Notes: generated by a model from the sequence alone, not told the origin. Counted from the first letter of the stretch, positions 44,703 through 54,910 are shown. The stretch is 64,000 nt of DNA from Rhodococcus sp. 06-235-1A (GCF_002258785.1 NZ_NOYI01000012.1:485239-549238), one strand, 5' to 3'. Program-made: numbers and translations.

Positions 44703-45839
44703 TCAAGCGGAGTCGGCACCGACCAATGCGGGCATCGGCACCACGAAGAGGTCTGCGGTGGCGATACGCCGGACTGCGCGATGCAGGGTGACCGACTGCA
44801 GCAACCCGTTGTCGTCCACCGCGTAGTCGACCTCGAGCACACCCGCTGCGGTCCCGATACGAATGGTTCCCGGACGGCCGACGCCCGCGTTGGCGGTGAC
44901 GACACCTCCGATGACGGTTGCCGCTGCGGCCACCGCCACCGCCGAGGTCAGTCCGATCGCCGGGTGCGGTGCCATCATCGACAGCATGCGTACCGAGATG
45001 TCGAAGTCGGCGGCGGCAACATGCTCACCCGTGGTGGTCACGTAGTCTCGCGCCGGTCCGACGATCCCGACCTTCGGAATAGCATGCGAGACAGGCTCTT
45101 CGGGCTTGCTCAGCCCCATCCGCAGAGCGGCCTGTCGGCGTAACGCAATGAGGGTGGGGACGTGCGCGGCGACGACGTCGTTGGTCTCGGACCCGGTCAG
45201 CCCGAAATCGGCGGCGTCGAACAATGCGGCCGGCGCTCCCGCTCGAACGAACGTTCCGTGGAACTCGTTGCCGCCGATAGCGACTCGATCGACCTCGGCA
45301 CCGGTGGGAAGCATCGTCACTCGATCCGAGGCCGGATCGGTGAAGGTCAATCCCACCGGGACGCCGAGAGCGGTGGTGCCGGGGACGGATGCATCGCCTT
45401 CGGCAGGAATGCGTCCGCCGGGGGTCGCGATCTCCGCCGCCAGAATCGCGCCGGTGTTCTCGTTACGCATCCGCACCACCGTGACGTGGTCGTCGACGGC
45501 GACGAGGCCGGTCTGCACTGCGTAGAGACCGATCGCCGTCGCGCAGTTTCCGCAGTTGCTGCCCCACTCCACGGTGCGGTTCTCGATGGCGACCTGAGCG
45601 AAGAGATAGTCGACATCGATACCGGGTGCGCTGGAGCGTCTCACGATGGCCGCCTTGGAGGTGGTGGAGCTGCCGCCACCGACCCCGTCGAGCTGCCGCG
45701 GGTCACCGGAACCGAAGGCCGCAGTCAGAATGTTGTCGAGGCCGCCGGCGTCGGCGATGTACGGGTCGATGTCGACCGCGTTGAACAGCCAGCACTTGCT
45801 GGTGCCTCCACGCATCCACGTTCCACGAAGAGTGAACAT
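44703..45839 (-). CDS. PrpF family isomerase, copy 2
   Basis: A 378-residue paralogue of the protein at 42483-43613. It has almost identical motifs: LRGTWMRGGTSKCWLF, QLDGVGGGSSTTSKAAIV, EWGSNCGNCATAIGLYAV and MMAPHPAIGLTSAVAVAAAA. Divergence is concentrated in surface loops and the last 40 residues. ATG 45839 aligns with the copy-1 start; the frame is open to 45902. It lies 112 bases downstream of a MatC-like carrier gene on the same strand. The two copies probably act on related but different unsaturated acids. Confidence 0.88.
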   Translation of the reverse strand: MFTLRGTWMRGGTSKCWLFNAVDIDPYIADAGGLDNILTAAFGSGDPRQLDGVGGGSSTTSKAAIVRRSSAPGIDVDYLFAQVAIENRTVEWGSNCGNCATAIGLYAVQTGLVAVDDHVTVVRMRNENTGAILAAEIATPGGRIPAEGDASVPGTTALGVPVGLTFTDPASDRVTMLPTGAEVDRVAIGGNEFHGTFVRAGAPAALFDAADFGLTGSETNDVVAAHVPTLIALRRQAALRMGLSKPEEPVSHAIPKVGIVGPARDYVTTTGEHVAAADFDISVRMLSMMAPHPAIGLTSAVAVAAAATVIGGVVTANAGVGRPGTIRIGTAAGVLEVDYAVDDNGLLQSVTLHRAVRRIATADLFVVPMPALVGADSA

Positions 45840-45898
45840 CTGGTGTGCCTTCCGATCAGTATCCGATGCTTCCACCCTGCGACAGAGGATGTTCAAGC

Positions 45899-45910
45899 AC
45901 AATTACGAAA
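45899..45910. promoter_or_regulatory. ACAATTACGAAA motif upstream of prpF copy 2
   Basis: The motif lies 60 bases before the prpF copy 2 start and is identical to the one at 43743 in the copy-1 promoter. Its presence in the gap after the carrier gene suggests prpF2 has its own promoter under the same LysR control as prpF1. Confidence 0.45.
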
Positions 45911-45951
45911 TATGTTCATGTCGTGCAGCACCGCTTAACGCGGCTGCCCGG

Positions 45952-47331
45952 TCAGAACAGGGCGGGGACGACGACCAGGATCAACCAGCACAGTGCAGGC
46001 GCGATGGCCACGACGATTCCTGCATTCAGCAGCAACTGACGGTAGAAGCGCGGGCGCTCGATGTTCTGCGCATTGGCGAGCACGAGCGCACCGTTGGTCG
46101 AGAAGGGCGAGACGTCGACGACGGTGGCCGAGATGGCCAGAGCAGCGACGACACCGACGACCGGCAGAGCACCGGTACCCAGCAGCGGCATGGCCAGCGG
46201 GATGACGGCGGCCAGCAGCGCAGTGGAGGACGCGAACGCCGAGGTGATGCCGATGACGTAGCAGAGCACGATGGCCACGATGATCGGAGCGCCGATGGTG
46301 ATCGCCATTTCGGCGAGATGATCGATGGTGCCGACTTCCTGCAGGATCGAGATGTAGGTGACCATGCCCGCGACCAGCAGAACCGTCGACCAGCTGATGT
46401 CTGCGATGGCTTCGTTCTGCTTCTTCAGATCCGTGAACGCCAGGACTGCTCCGGCTCCGATGGCGATGAAGCTGATCGGCAGGTGCAGGACGAGAACGAG
46501 CACCAGGAGTGCGCCGATGAGGAACAGCGTGAGCTTCTGCACGAACGTGACCGGGGCCGGCGCGTCGACCAGCGTGGTTGTCGTCGGACGAGTGAGCACC
46601 GCAGTGCTGCCGCCTGCCGTGCTGCCACCGCCGGTGGGGACGGGCGTCTTGACCGGTGATCCGCCCACCGGGCCACTGCCGGGCGCGGGGTCGGTGGAGC
46701 CTGTCGCGGTGTATTCGAAGCCCTTCATGCGGGCCAGTGCTGCGTAGCCGACGACCGTCAGCACCGAGAGCAGCAGGTTGATGCCGTAGCTGGCGAAGAA
46801 CAGCGTCCACGGGTTGAGCGCGAGGCCGTTGTTCTCGACGATGTCACGAACCAGAACGCCGGATACGGAAATCGGGGAGAACGCGCCAGCGTGGGCACCG
46901 TTGATCACCATGATGCCCATGACCAGCGGGCTCATGCCGGTTCGTGCTGCGAACGCCATGGCTGCGGGCACGATCAATGCGACCGCTGCGGGGCTGAAGG
47001 TGCCGAGCGCCGTCAAGACCGAGGCGACGAAGAAGAACACCCACGGAACTACGGTCACCCGGCCGTGTACGGCTCGGATGCAACTGTTCACCAGCAGATC
47101 GATGGTGCCGTTGCGTTTGGCCATACCGAAGAAGTAGGTGACGCCGACGATGGTCAACACGATCGAGCTGGGGAACTCGTTCAAGATTTCCTTGTCGTCG
47201 AATCCCAGTGCGAAGTACCCGACCACGAAGGCACCGATGAAGCCGAGGATGCCGATGTTGATCGGGAAGAAGGTTGCGATCACGAACATCGCAACCAATG
47301 CGATGAGCGGGAGGATCTCGATGGAAGTCAT
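45952..47331 (-). CDS. SLC13/MatC-like dicarboxylate carrier
   Basis: A 459-residue membrane protein with about 11-12 hydrophobic helices. The N-terminal half carries MatC-type sequence (FPINIGILGFIGAFVVGYFA, GTFSPAAVALIVPAAMAFAA, INGAHAGAFSPISVSGVLVR). A polar Gly/Pro/Thr-rich cytoplasmic loop at residues 210-245 separates it from the second half, which has AFASSTALLAAVIPLAMPLL and SPFSTNGALVLAN. The paired SPIS/SPFSTNG hairpin motifs mark the ion-transporter superfamily. It would import malonate- or succinate-like acids with a cation. It is divergent from a LysR gene and precedes prpF copy 2. Confidence 0.88.
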   Translation of the reverse strand: MTSIEILPLIALVAMFVIATFFPINIGILGFIGAFVVGYFALGFDDKEILNEFPSSIVLTIVGVTYFFGMAKRNGTIDLLVNSCIRAVHGRVTVVPWVFFFVASVLTALGTFSPAAVALIVPAAMAFAARTGMSPLVMGIMVINGAHAGAFSPISVSGVLVRDIVENNGLALNPWTLFFASYGINLLLSVLTVVGYAALARMKGFEYTATGSTDPAPGSGPVGGSPVKTPVPTGGGSTAGGSTAVLTRPTTTTLVDAPAPVTFVQKLTLFLIGALLVLVLVLHLPISFIAIGAGAVLAFTDLKKQNEAIADISWSTVLLVAGMVTYISILQEVGTIDHLAEMAITIGAPIIVAIVLCYVIGITSAFASSTALLAAVIPLAMPLLGTGALPVVGVVAALAISATVVDVSPFSTNGALVLANAQNIERPRFYRQLLLNAGIVVAIAPALCWLILVVVPALF

Positions 47332-47467
47332 GGGCGTCTTTCAGGTGGTGGTAAGTGCTCGGTTACATCCGCACTCGAACGTTGTCCCTGTCACATTATT
47401 GACGCATGGCTTTTAGGACAATATCGTTTTGCTACCTTGTCGTTTAGCTGAGCTGAAAGATATCCGC

Positions 47468-48403
47468 ATGAACCACACGTTCGACGTCGTGACCTTGTTC
47501 CTTCTGCTCGACATCGCCGAGGCCGGCTCACTGACCGCAGGTGCCGAGCGGGCGAATATGACCCCCTCCGCAGCGTCCCAACGCATCAGCAAACTCGAAC
47601 ACAGCATCAAACAGCCGGTGCTGACCCGACTGCCGCGCGGTGTACAGCTCACCGAAGCCGGTGAAATCCTCACCAGCCGTGCACGCCTGTTCCGACGGGA
47701 GATGCGGGCGGCGAGCGGCGACCTCGAAGCCATCCGGGGCCTCGAACGCGGTTCCGTCCGGCTCGGCTCGTTTCCCACGGTCAGTGCGTCGCTGCTCTCC
47801 GACGCGTTGAAGGACTATCACTCGCGGTGGCCGGATGTCGACGTTCGGGTTCGATCGGCGGTGCGCCCACAGTTGCTCGACATGCTGCATTCGAGCGAAA
47901 TCGACTTGGCCCTGCTGTGGAGCTACGCCTGGACGGAGGAGGCAGAACGATCGCTGTCGCTCGAGCCACTGATGGAAGACCAGACCGTACTGCTGCTGCC
48001 GATCGACGACGATCGACTGCAGCACGACGTATCGCTGCACGATCTCGAAAGCGCGCGGTGGATCATCCGCAGCAACGACCACCCTGCTGCCGAAGTTCTG
48101 TATCGCAGTTGTCGCGTAGCAGGATTCGAGCCCGACGTCGTGTACGAGGCACACGACTACCAGGAGATCGAGGCCATGGTGGCCGCAGGCGTCGGCATCG
48201 CGATGGTTCCTCGTTTGTCGGTGGTGCATCACCGACCCGACGTCACCGCGGTCGCCTTCCCGGAATCGGATCGGGTGCCCACCCGCGTCATCTACATCGC
48301 GTCACTCGCTCGGCGTCAGTACACCCCGGCGATGTATGCGATCTCGACCGCACTGAGAGGTGCAGCCGAGCGTATTGCGGCTGCGACTACAACAGTTCCC
48401 TGA
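47468..48403 (+). CDS. LysR family regulator of the MatC-prpF2 module
   Basis: A 311-residue LysR protein starting at ATG 47468 (MNHTFDVVTLFLLLDIAEAG). The DNA-binding helix is in AERANMTPSAASQRISKLEH, and the effector domain starts at GSVRLGSFPTVSASLL. It is paralogous to the LysR at 43796-44692. It diverges from the carrier gene across 136 bases containing ACAATATCGTTTTGC, a loose relative of the ACAATTACGAAA motif. Its last 17 bases overlap the convergent GntR gene. Confidence 0.9.
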   Translation: MNHTFDVVTLFLLLDIAEAGSLTAGAERANMTPSAASQRISKLEHSIKQPVLTRLPRGVQLTEAGEILTSRARLFRREMRAASGDLEAIRGLERGSVRLGSFPTVSASLLSDALKDYHSRWPDVDVRVRSAVRPQLLDMLHSSEIDLALLWSYAWTEEAERSLSLEPLMEDQTVLLLPIDDDRLQHDVSLHDLESARWIIRSNDHPAAEVLYRSCRVAGFEPDVVYEAHDYQEIEAMVAAGVGIAMVPRLSVVHHRPDVTAVAFPESDRVPTRVIYIASLARRQYTPAMYAISTALRGAAERIAAATTTVP

Positions 48404-49058
48404 TGGCGTTCTCGAACCCGGTGACGTGTTCGAGGGTCAATTCCGCTGCGGTGTCGGCGTCGCCGTCGATGATGGCCTGCAGCAACACGACGTGTTCACG
48501 AACATGGCCGGCTACGTTCGGTAGTCGGTCGAGGAACAGGCACCAGATGCGGGTGGCATGTGCGTCGAGGCTGACCAGGATGTCTTCCAGGTGGGGGTTT
48601 CCCGATGCCCGATAGATTTCCCGGTGCACTGCAACATCTTTGCGCAGCACCTCACGTGAATCGTCGGTGTCGTCGATGCTCGCGATGGAGGCTGCGAGTT
48701 CCGCCAGCCGGTCTCGTGCTGCCCGGGTGGCCGTCCGCGCCGCACGCGCCGAGGCCGCAGGCTCCAGCTGCTTACGAATCTCCGAGATGTTGGCCAGGTC
48801 GGTCATGTCGACGGCGGTCGCGAAGGTTCCACGACGGGGGTACGCAACAACGAGACGCTCCCGCTCGAGTCGTTTGAGACCCTCACGAATCGGCGTCCGA
48901 CCCAGTCCCAATTGCTCGGCCAGGCGGTCGTCGTTGATGGGTTCACCCGGACGAATTTCCAGCATGATCAGCTGCTCACGCACTATTTCGTACGCTCGAT
49001 CGGCATTGGTACCGGCGGCCTGCGTTGCATCGATCACCGGTGAAATTCCGATTGTCAT
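48387..49058 (-). CDS. GntR family (FCD) regulator of the sarcosine/one-carbon island
   Basis: A 223-residue regulator. Winged helix: DRAYEIVREQLIMLEIRPGE, NDDRLAEQLGLGRTPIREGLKRLERERLV (about residues 19-69). The FCD domain has ISEIRKQLEPAASARAART, DVAVHREIYRASGNPHLED and REHVVLLQAIIDGD, including the usual histidine metal ligands. It is divergent from glyA-soxBDAG. A palindrome TTGATATATCA lies between the two, and matching sites occur upstream of the dimethylglycine-oxidase gene and the mycothiol dehydrogenase gene. It probably senses an intermediate such as sarcosine, dimethylglycine or glycine. Confidence 0.88.
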   Translation of the reverse strand: MTIGISPVIDATQAAGTNADRAYEIVREQLIMLEIRPGEPINDDRLAEQLGLGRTPIREGLKRLERERLVVAYPRRGTFATAVDMTDLANISEIRKQLEPAASARAARTATRAARDRLAELAASIASIDDTDDSREVLRKDVAVHREIYRASGNPHLEDILVSLDAHATRIWCLFLDRLPNVAGHVREHVVLLQAIIDGDADTAAELTLEHVTGFENAIRELL

Positions 49059-49129
49059 CTTGTCTGCTCACTCCCGGTCGATGCCCCGCCCTTGACGGCT
49101 CTGCGTTGTGATCTTACTCTATTGGCATC

Positions 49130-49140
49130 TTGATATATCA
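49130..49140. promoter_or_regulatory. TTGATATATCA palindrome, GntR operator candidate (site 1)
   Basis: The core TGATATATCA is a perfect palindrome in the gap between the GntR gene and glyA, 36 bases before the TTG start of glyA. It recurs at 61798-61809 and, with one change, at 63829-63838. VanR/FadR-type GntR proteins bind short AT-rich palindromes of this kind. Confidence 0.65.
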
Positions 49141-49176
49141 GTTCCGGATCATTGATCTTCCAGAAGGGCGGCCATC

Positions 49177-50505
49177 TTGACGCAGGACTTCGCGCCGACG
49201 GCGACGGCACCGCACCCGAGAGGCGTGACGAACCGTGTACTCGCCGATCTCGATCCCGAGGTGCACCGCGCGATCAGTGCCGAGCTCGGTCGTCAGCAGA
49301 ACACGCTCGAGATGATCGCGAGCGAGAACTTCGCTCCGCTGGCCGTGATGCAGGCACAAGGTTCGGTTCTGACGAACAAGTACGCCGAGGGTTACCCCGG
49401 CCGGCGCTACTACGGCGGTTGCGAAAACGTCGACGTCATCGAACAACTCGCCATCGACCGGCTCAACGCCTTGTTCGGGTCCACGTTCGCCAACGTGCAG
49501 CCACACTCCGGTGCCCAGGCCAATGCCGCTACGATGGCAGCCCTTCTGCAGCCGGGCGATTCGATTCTCGGTCTCGCACTCGCCCACGGCGGACACCTGA
49601 CGCACGGCATGAAGCTGAACTTCTCCGGCAAGCTGTACGACGTCTCGGCCTACCATGTCCGTGAGCACGACCATCTCGTCGACATGGAAGAGGTCGAGCG
49701 CCTCGCCCACGAACACCGTCCCAAGCTGATCATGGCCGGTTGGTCCGCCTACCCGCGTCACCTCGACTTCGCCGAATTCCGCCGTATCGCAGACGACGTC
49801 GGCGCATACCTGATGGTGGACATGGCGCATTTCGCCGGCCTGGTCGCCGCAGGCCTGCACCCGTCACCCGTACCGCACGCCCACGTGGTCACCTCGACCA
49901 CACACAAGACGCTCGGCGGCCCACGCGGTGGTGTGATCATCACCAACGATGCCGCTCTGGCGAAGAAGTTCAACTCGTCGGTCTTCCCCGGCCAACAGGG
50001 TGGACCGCTCGAGCACGTCATCGCAGCCAAGGCAGTGTCCTTCAAACTCGCTGCCGAAGAGGACTTTCGGGAACGGCAGCAGCGCACCCTCGAAGGTGCG
50101 AAGATCCTGGCCGATCGACTGCTGACCGACGACGCAGCGGCCGCAGGCATCGACGTTGTCTCGGGCGGCACCGACGTCCACCTCGTTCTCGTGGACCTAC
50201 GCAAGTCCGAACTGGACGGCAAGCAGGCCGAGGACAGACTGCATCACGTTGGAATCACCGTGAACCGCAACGCAGTTCCGTTCGATCCGCGGCCGCCCAT
50301 GGTGAGCTCCGGCGTCCGCATCGGCACGCCCGCCCTCGCGACACGCGGCCTGGACGCCACGGCGTTCGCCGAGGTGTCCGACGTCATCGCCAACGCGTTG
50401 CGTCCCGACACCGACGACCGCGGGCTCGATGCACTGCGCATCCGGGTCGAATCCGTTGCCGCGCAGTTCCCCCTCTACTCCGACCTGACGGAAGGTTACC
50501 GATGA
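49177..50505 (+). CDS. glyA: Serine hydroxymethyltransferase
   Basis: A 442-residue PLP enzyme. [55 protein letters not shown] and the PLP-lysine motif [15 protein letters not shown] (K244) are all intact. It converts glycine plus 5,10-methylene-THF to serine, or the reverse. The start is TTG 49177: GAAGGG is upstream and the protein then begins TQDFAPT. As the first gene of the sox operon it is probably a dedicated second copy that uses glycine and methylene-THF from sarcosine oxidation. Its stop overlaps the soxB start. Confidence 0.95.
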   Translation: MTQDFAPTATAPHPRGVTNRVLADLDPEVHRAISAELGRQQNTLEMIASENFAPLAVMQAQGSVLTNKYAEGYPGRRYYGGCENVDVIEQLAIDRLNALFGSTFANVQPHSGAQANAATMAALLQPGDSILGLALAHGGHLTHGMKLNFSGKLYDVSAYHVREHDHLVDMEEVERLAHEHRPKLIMAGWSAYPRHLDFAEFRRIADDVGAYLMVDMAHFAGLVAAGLHPSPVPHAHVVTSTTHKTLGGPRGGVIITNDAALAKKFNSSVFPGQQGGPLEHVIAAKAVSFKLAAEEDFRERQQRTLEGAKILADRLLTDDAAAAGIDVVSGGTDVHLVLVDLRKSELDGKQAEDRLHHVGITVNRNAVPFDPRPPMVSSGVRIGTPALATRGLDATAFAEVSDVIANALRPDTDDRGLDALRIRVESVAAQFPLYSDLTEGYR

Positions 50506-51740
50506 CCGCCCCCGCAACCCCACCGGGCGCACATCTGCCCGATCACCCGGACTTTCTGTGGCGCAACCCCGAGCCGAAGAAGTCGTACGACGTGGTGATC
50601 ATCGGCGGCGGCGGCCACGGCCTGGCCACAGCGCACTACCTCGCCAAGAACCACGGCATCACCAATGTGGCTGTGCTGGAGAAGGGATGGCTCGCCGGCG
50701 GAAACATGGCCCGCAACACCACCCTGATCCGCTCGAACTACCTGTGGGACGAGAGCGCTCGCATCTACGAGCACTCGCTGAAGCTGTGGGAGGGACTCGC
50801 CGACGACCTCGACTACCCCATCCTGTTCAGCCAGCGCGGCGTCCTCAACCTCGCACACAGCCTGCAGGACGTCCGTGACAGCGTGCGCCGTGTCGAGGCC
50901 AACCGACTCAACGGCATCGACGCTCAGTGGGTCGACCCCGACGAGGTCAAGAAGCTGTGTCCGATCGTCAACATCTCCAGCGACATTCGCTACCCCGTAC
51001 TCGGCGCGACGTATCAGCCGCGCGCCGGCATCGCCAAGCACGACTACGTCGCCTGGGGATTTGCCCGACGTGCCGACGCAGCCGGCATCGACATCATCCA
51101 GAACTGCGAGGTCACCGGCTTCACCACCGACGGCAACCGCGTCACCGGGGTCAAGACCACGCGCGGCGACATCGCCACCGGCCAGGTCGCTCTGTGCGCG
51201 GCCGGACACACCTCGACGCTGACGGACATGCTCGGCATCAAGACTCCGCTGCAGAGCCATCCGCTCCAGGCTCTGGTCTCGGAGCTGCTCGAACCCGTCC
51301 ACCCCACGGTGGTCATGTCGAATGCCGTGCACGTGTACGTCTCTCAGGCGCACAAGGGTGAATTGGTGATGGGCGCGGGCGTCGACTCCTACAACGGATA
51401 CGGCCAGCGCGGTGCGTTCCACATCATCGAACGGCAGATGGCAGCTGCGGTCGAGTTGTTCCCCGTCTTCGCTCGCGCACACCTGCTGCGCACGTGGGCC
51501 GGCATCGTCGACGTCTGCCCCGACGCCTCCCCCATCGTCGGACGCACGCCGTTCGACAACGTGTTCCTCAATTGCGGTTGGGGTACAGGCGGATTCAAGG
51601 CTACCCCCGGTGCCGGCTGGTGCCTGGCCGACACCATCGCCAACGACGAGGTGCACGAGTACATCGCGCCGTTCAGTCTGGACCGGTTCGTCACCGGCGC
51701 GCTGGTGGACGAGCACGGTGCCGCAGGCGTGGCTCACTAG
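50502..51740 (+). CDS. soxB: Sarcosine oxidase beta subunit
   Basis: A 412-residue FAD-containing subunit of heterotetrameric sarcosine oxidase. The Rossmann motif [18 protein letters not shown] is near residue 31. [20 protein letters not shown] and [19 protein letters not shown] follow. H180 in [11 protein letters not shown] matches the position of the histidine that carries covalent FMN in characterised enzymes. It oxidises sarcosine to an imine with H2O2 formation. It is coupled by overlap to glyA. Confidence 0.95.
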   Translation: MTAPATPPGAHLPDHPDFLWRNPEPKKSYDVVIIGGGGHGLATAHYLAKNHGITNVAVLEKGWLAGGNMARNTTLIRSNYLWDESARIYEHSLKLWEGLADDLDYPILFSQRGVLNLAHSLQDVRDSVRRVEANRLNGIDAQWVDPDEVKKLCPIVNISSDIRYPVLGATYQPRAGIAKHDYVAWGFARRADAAGIDIIQNCEVTGFTTDGNRVTGVKTTRGDIATGQVALCAAGHTSTLTDMLGIKTPLQSHPLQALVSELLEPVHPTVVMSNAVHVYVSQAHKGELVMGAGVDSYNGYGQRGAFHIIERQMAAAVELFPVFARAHLLRTWAGIVDVCPDASPIVGRTPFDNVFLNCGWGTGGFKATPGAGWCLADTIANDEVHEYIAPFSLDRFVTGALVDEHGAAGVAH

Positions 51741-51791
51741 TTTCTCTGCCCCGACACACGCAGCACCCGAACGAGAAATCTTGGAGTGGCA

Positions 51792-52070
51792 ATGCAATTG
51801 ATCGAATGCCCGTGGTGCGGGAGTCGAGAAGAAACCGAGTTCCACTACGGCGGTCAGGCGCACATCGCCTACCCCGAGGATCCCACGGCCCTCACCGACG
51901 AACAGTGGGCGCACTTCGTGTTCTTCCGCGACAACCCCAAGGGGCTCTTCGCAGAACGGTGGAGCCACAGCGCAGGCTGTCGGCGTTGGTTCAACGCCGT
52001 ACGGGACACCGCCACCTACCGAATCCACAGTGTCTATCGCCTCGACGACCCGAAGCCGGTGAACCCATGA
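51792..52070 (+). CDS. soxD: Sarcosine oxidase delta subunit
   Basis: A 92-residue small subunit. Zinc ligands C6, C9 (ECPWCG), H59 and C63 (SHSAGC) fall at the same numbers as in characterised heterotetrameric enzymes, which fixes the start at ATG 51792 rather than GTG 51786. A GGAG ribosome site precedes it. It stabilises the complex and has no catalytic role of its own. The stop overlaps the soxA start. Confidence 0.95.
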   Translation: MQLIECPWCGSREETEFHYGGQAHIAYPEDPTALTDEQWAHFVFFRDNPKGLFAERWSHSAGCRRWFNAVRDTATYRIHSVYRLDDPKPVNP

Positions 52071-54910
52071 CCGCATTCCGCACCGCATCCGGCGGCCGCA
52101 TCGACCGCACGAGCACCTTCGACTTCACGTTCGGCGGCTCGGCTCTGCAAGGACATCCCGGCGACACATTGGCATCTGCGTTGCTCGCCAACGGCATTCA
52201 TCAGGTGACCACCAGCATCAAGCTCGGCAGGCCCCGTGGATTCACCGCCGCATGGGCCGAGGACACCGGCGGACTCGTACAGATCGAGGAGCCGTTTCCC
52301 GAGCCCATGCTGCTCGCCACGACGATCGAGCTGTACGACGGCCTGGTCGCCCGGGGCATTCCCGGACAGGGGCGTCTCGCCGAGATCTCCGACTCCGCCA
52401 AGTACGACGCCATGCACGCCCACGCCGATCTGTTGGTCGTCGGGGCCGGTCCGGCCGGTCTGACGGCCGCTCTGACAGCTGCCCGCAGCGGCGCTCGGGT
52501 GATCGTCGTCGACGATCAGAGCGAGTTCGGCGGTTCCCTGCTCGGCTCCGACGACGTCATCGACGGACGGCCCGCACTGGACTGGGTAGCCGACGCGGTG
52601 GCCGAGTTGTCGACCTTCCCCGACGTCACGTTGCTGCGCCGCACCACCGCGTTCGGTTCCTACGACGACGGCTTCGTCCTCGCGCTCGAACGCCGCACCG
52701 ATCACCTGGGACTGGATGCGCCTGCAGCGCTGAGCCGTCAACGGGTCTGGCGCATTCGATCGCGCCACATCCTGGTGGCCACCGGCGCCCACGAGCGGCC
52801 TGTCGTCTTCACCGACAACGACCGTCCCGGAATCATGCTGGCGCACAGCGCACGTACGTTCCTGCATCGCTACGGCGTCACGGTCGGCACCGAGGCCGTC
52901 GTCTTCACCACCAACGACAGTGCATACAAAGCAGCCGTCGATCTGCACGACGCAGGGGTCCGCATCGCGCGCATCGTCGATGCCCGCTCCGAGGCACCGG
53001 AACACTGGCTCGGCCTGTGCCGCGAACGCGGCATCGAGGTACGCACAGGGAGCGTGGTGTCCGGCACCCGCGGCGACACCCGCGTCACTCATGCACTGGT
53101 GACCGGGGCCGACGGTGCCACCGACACCGTGGCGTGCGATGTACTGCTCGTCAGCGGCGGTTGGAACCCCGCGGTGCACCTGTTCAGCCAAGCCCGCGGA
53201 AAGCTTCGCTACGACGGCGAACTCGGCGCATTCGTGCCCGCAGACGACGTCGAGGGCATCAGTGTCGCCGGCTCGGCCTCGGGCGTCTTCGATCTGGCCG
53301 GATGCCTACGCGACGGCGGCTCGGCCGCGGCAGGTGCGCTGACCCGTCTCGGCTTCGATGCTCCCGAAACCCCGTTACCTGTGGTCGATTCCGTGCCCAG
53401 CAGCGAGTCGCTGGTGCTGTGGCGGGTGCGCGACGACGCAGGTGCCGACAGCCAGTTCGTCGACGTGCAGCGCGACGCGACGGTGGCCGATCTGGTCCGC
53501 GCCGTCGGCGCGGGCATGTCGTCGATGGAACACATCAAGCGCTACACCACGATCGGTACCGCGCACGATCAGGGCAAGACCTCCGGTGTGGTGTCCTCGG
53601 GCATCGTGGCGGAACTGCTCGACAAGCCGGTCGAGAACCTGGGTACCACCACATTCCGGCCCCCGTACACCCCGGTGGCGTTCGCGGCGTTGGCCGGACG
53701 CAATCGCGGCATGGCGTTCGATCCGGAACGTATTACCGCCGTGCATGATTGGCACGTCGAGCGCGGCGCGGTCTTCGAGGACGTCGGACAGTGGAAGCGA
53801 CCCCGCTACTACCCACTTCCCGGCGAGGAGATGCACGACGCCGTGCTCCGTGAGTGTGCGGCCGTGCGTTCGAGCGTCGGCATGCTCGACGGTTCGACCC
53901 TCGGCAAGATCGACGTACAGGGTCCCGATGCGGGGGTGGTGCTGGACATGTTCTACACGAACATGATGAGCACATTGAAGGTCGGCATGGTTCGGTACGG
54001 CGTGATGTGCGGTGCAGACGGCATGGTGATCGACGACGGCACCGTGATGCGTCTCGCCGACGACCGATTCCAGGTGTTCACCACCACCGGCGGCGCAGCG
54101 GGAATGCTCGACTGGATGGAGGAGTGGCTGCAGACCGAGTGGCCGCACCTCGCCGTTCGGCTGACGTCGGTGACCGAGCAGTGGGCCACGTTCCCCGTGG
54201 TCGGACCGCGCTCTCGCGACCTCGTCGGCGAGATCTTCCCCGAACTCGACGTCTCCAACGAGGCGTACCCGTTCATGGCCTGGCGAGATGCCTCGATCGA
54301 CGGGGTACCGGTACGCGTGGCGCGCATCAGCTTCTCCGGTGAACTGGCCTTCGAGGTGAACATCGATTCCTGGCACGCCCACGCACTGTGGTCGCGGCTG
54401 ATCGACGCGGGCGAGAAGTACGGCATCACCCCGTACGGCACCGAGACCATGCACGTGCTGCGGGCCGAGAAGGGCTACCCGATCGTCGGCCAGGACACCG
54501 ACGGCACCGTCACCCCGCAGGACCTCGGCATGAGCTGGGCGGTGTCGAAGAAGAAGCTCGACTTCATCGGGAAGCGCTCGTTCGACCGAGCCGAGAATCA
54601 AAATCCGTTGCGCAAGCAGTTCGTCGGGCTGCTGCCCGTCGATCGGGAGACCGTCCTCCCGGAGGGTTCGCAGATCATCGAGCACTCCGACAGCGGCGTG
54701 CTACCCGAGCTTCCGGTACCGATGCTCGGCCACGTCACGTCCAGTTACGCCAGCGCAGAATTGGGCCGGCCGTTCGGGTTGGCTCTGCTCGAAGCCGGAC
54801 GTGACCGACTCGGCGACATCCTGCACGTCCCGGTGGGTGACACCCTGATCGCCGTGGAAGTCACCGGCTCCGTACTCGTCGACCCGGAAGGTAACCGCCG
54901 TGATGGCTGA
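52067..54910 (+). CDS. soxA: Sarcosine oxidase alpha subunit
   Basis: A 947-residue subunit. An N-terminal 2Fe-2S-ferredoxin-like fold without cluster cysteines (GHPGDTLASALLANG) comes first. The NAD/FAD-binding domain has LLVVGAGPAGLTAALTAARSG near residue 124 and a second site at ATGAHERPVVFTDNDRPGIM. The C-terminal half is a GcvT-like aminomethyltransferase domain (RECAAVRSSVGMLDGSTLGK, LRAEKGYPIVGQDTDGTVTP) that transfers the C1 unit to tetrahydrofolate. It forms the catalytic core with SoxB. It overlaps soxG by eight bases. Confidence 0.95.
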   Translation: MTAFRTASGGRIDRTSTFDFTFGGSALQGHPGDTLASALLANGIHQVTTSIKLGRPRGFTAAWAEDTGGLVQIEEPFPEPMLLATTIELYDGLVARGIPGQGRLAEISDSAKYDAMHAHADLLVVGAGPAGLTAALTAARSGARVIVVDDQSEFGGSLLGSDDVIDGRPALDWVADAVAELSTFPDVTLLRRTTAFGSYDDGFVLALERRTDHLGLDAPAALSRQRVWRIRSRHILVATGAHERPVVFTDNDRPGIMLAHSARTFLHRYGVTVGTEAVVFTTNDSAYKAAVDLHDAGVRIARIVDARSEAPEHWLGLCRERGIEVRTGSVVSGTRGDTRVTHALVTGADGATDTVACDVLLVSGGWNPAVHLFSQARGKLRYDGELGAFVPADDVEGISVAGSASGVFDLAGCLRDGGSAAAGALTRLGFDAPETPLPVVDSVPSSESLVLWRVRDDAGADSQFVDVQRDATVADLVRAVGAGMSSMEHIKRYTTIGTAHDQGKTSGVVSSGIVAELLDKPVENLGTTTFRPPYTPVAFAALAGRNRGMAFDPERITAVHDWHVERGAVFEDVGQWKRPRYYPLPGEEMHDAVLRECAAVRSSVGMLDGSTLGKIDVQGPDAGVVLDMFYTNMMSTLKVGMVRYGVMCGADGMVIDDGTVMRLADDRFQVFTTTGGAAGMLDWMEEWLQTEWPHLAVRLTSVTEQWATFPVVGPRSRDLVGEIFPELDVSNEAYPFMAWRDASIDGVPVRVARISFSGELAFEVNIDSWHAHALWSRLIDAGEKYGITPYGTETMHVLRAEKGYPIVGQDTDGTVTPQDLGMSWAVSKKKLDFIGKRSFDRAENQNPLRKQFVGLLPVDRETVLPEGSQIIEHSDSGVLPELPVPMLGHVTSSYASAELGRPFGLALLEAGRDRLGDILHVPVGDTLIAVEVTGSVLVDPEGNRRDG

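Noticed and set aside
49059..49176. Glycine riboswitch in front of glyA-sox
   Set aside because: The gap is only 118 bases, contains the GntR palindrome close to the start codon and leaves no room for a tandem glycine aptamer; no aptamer core was seen.
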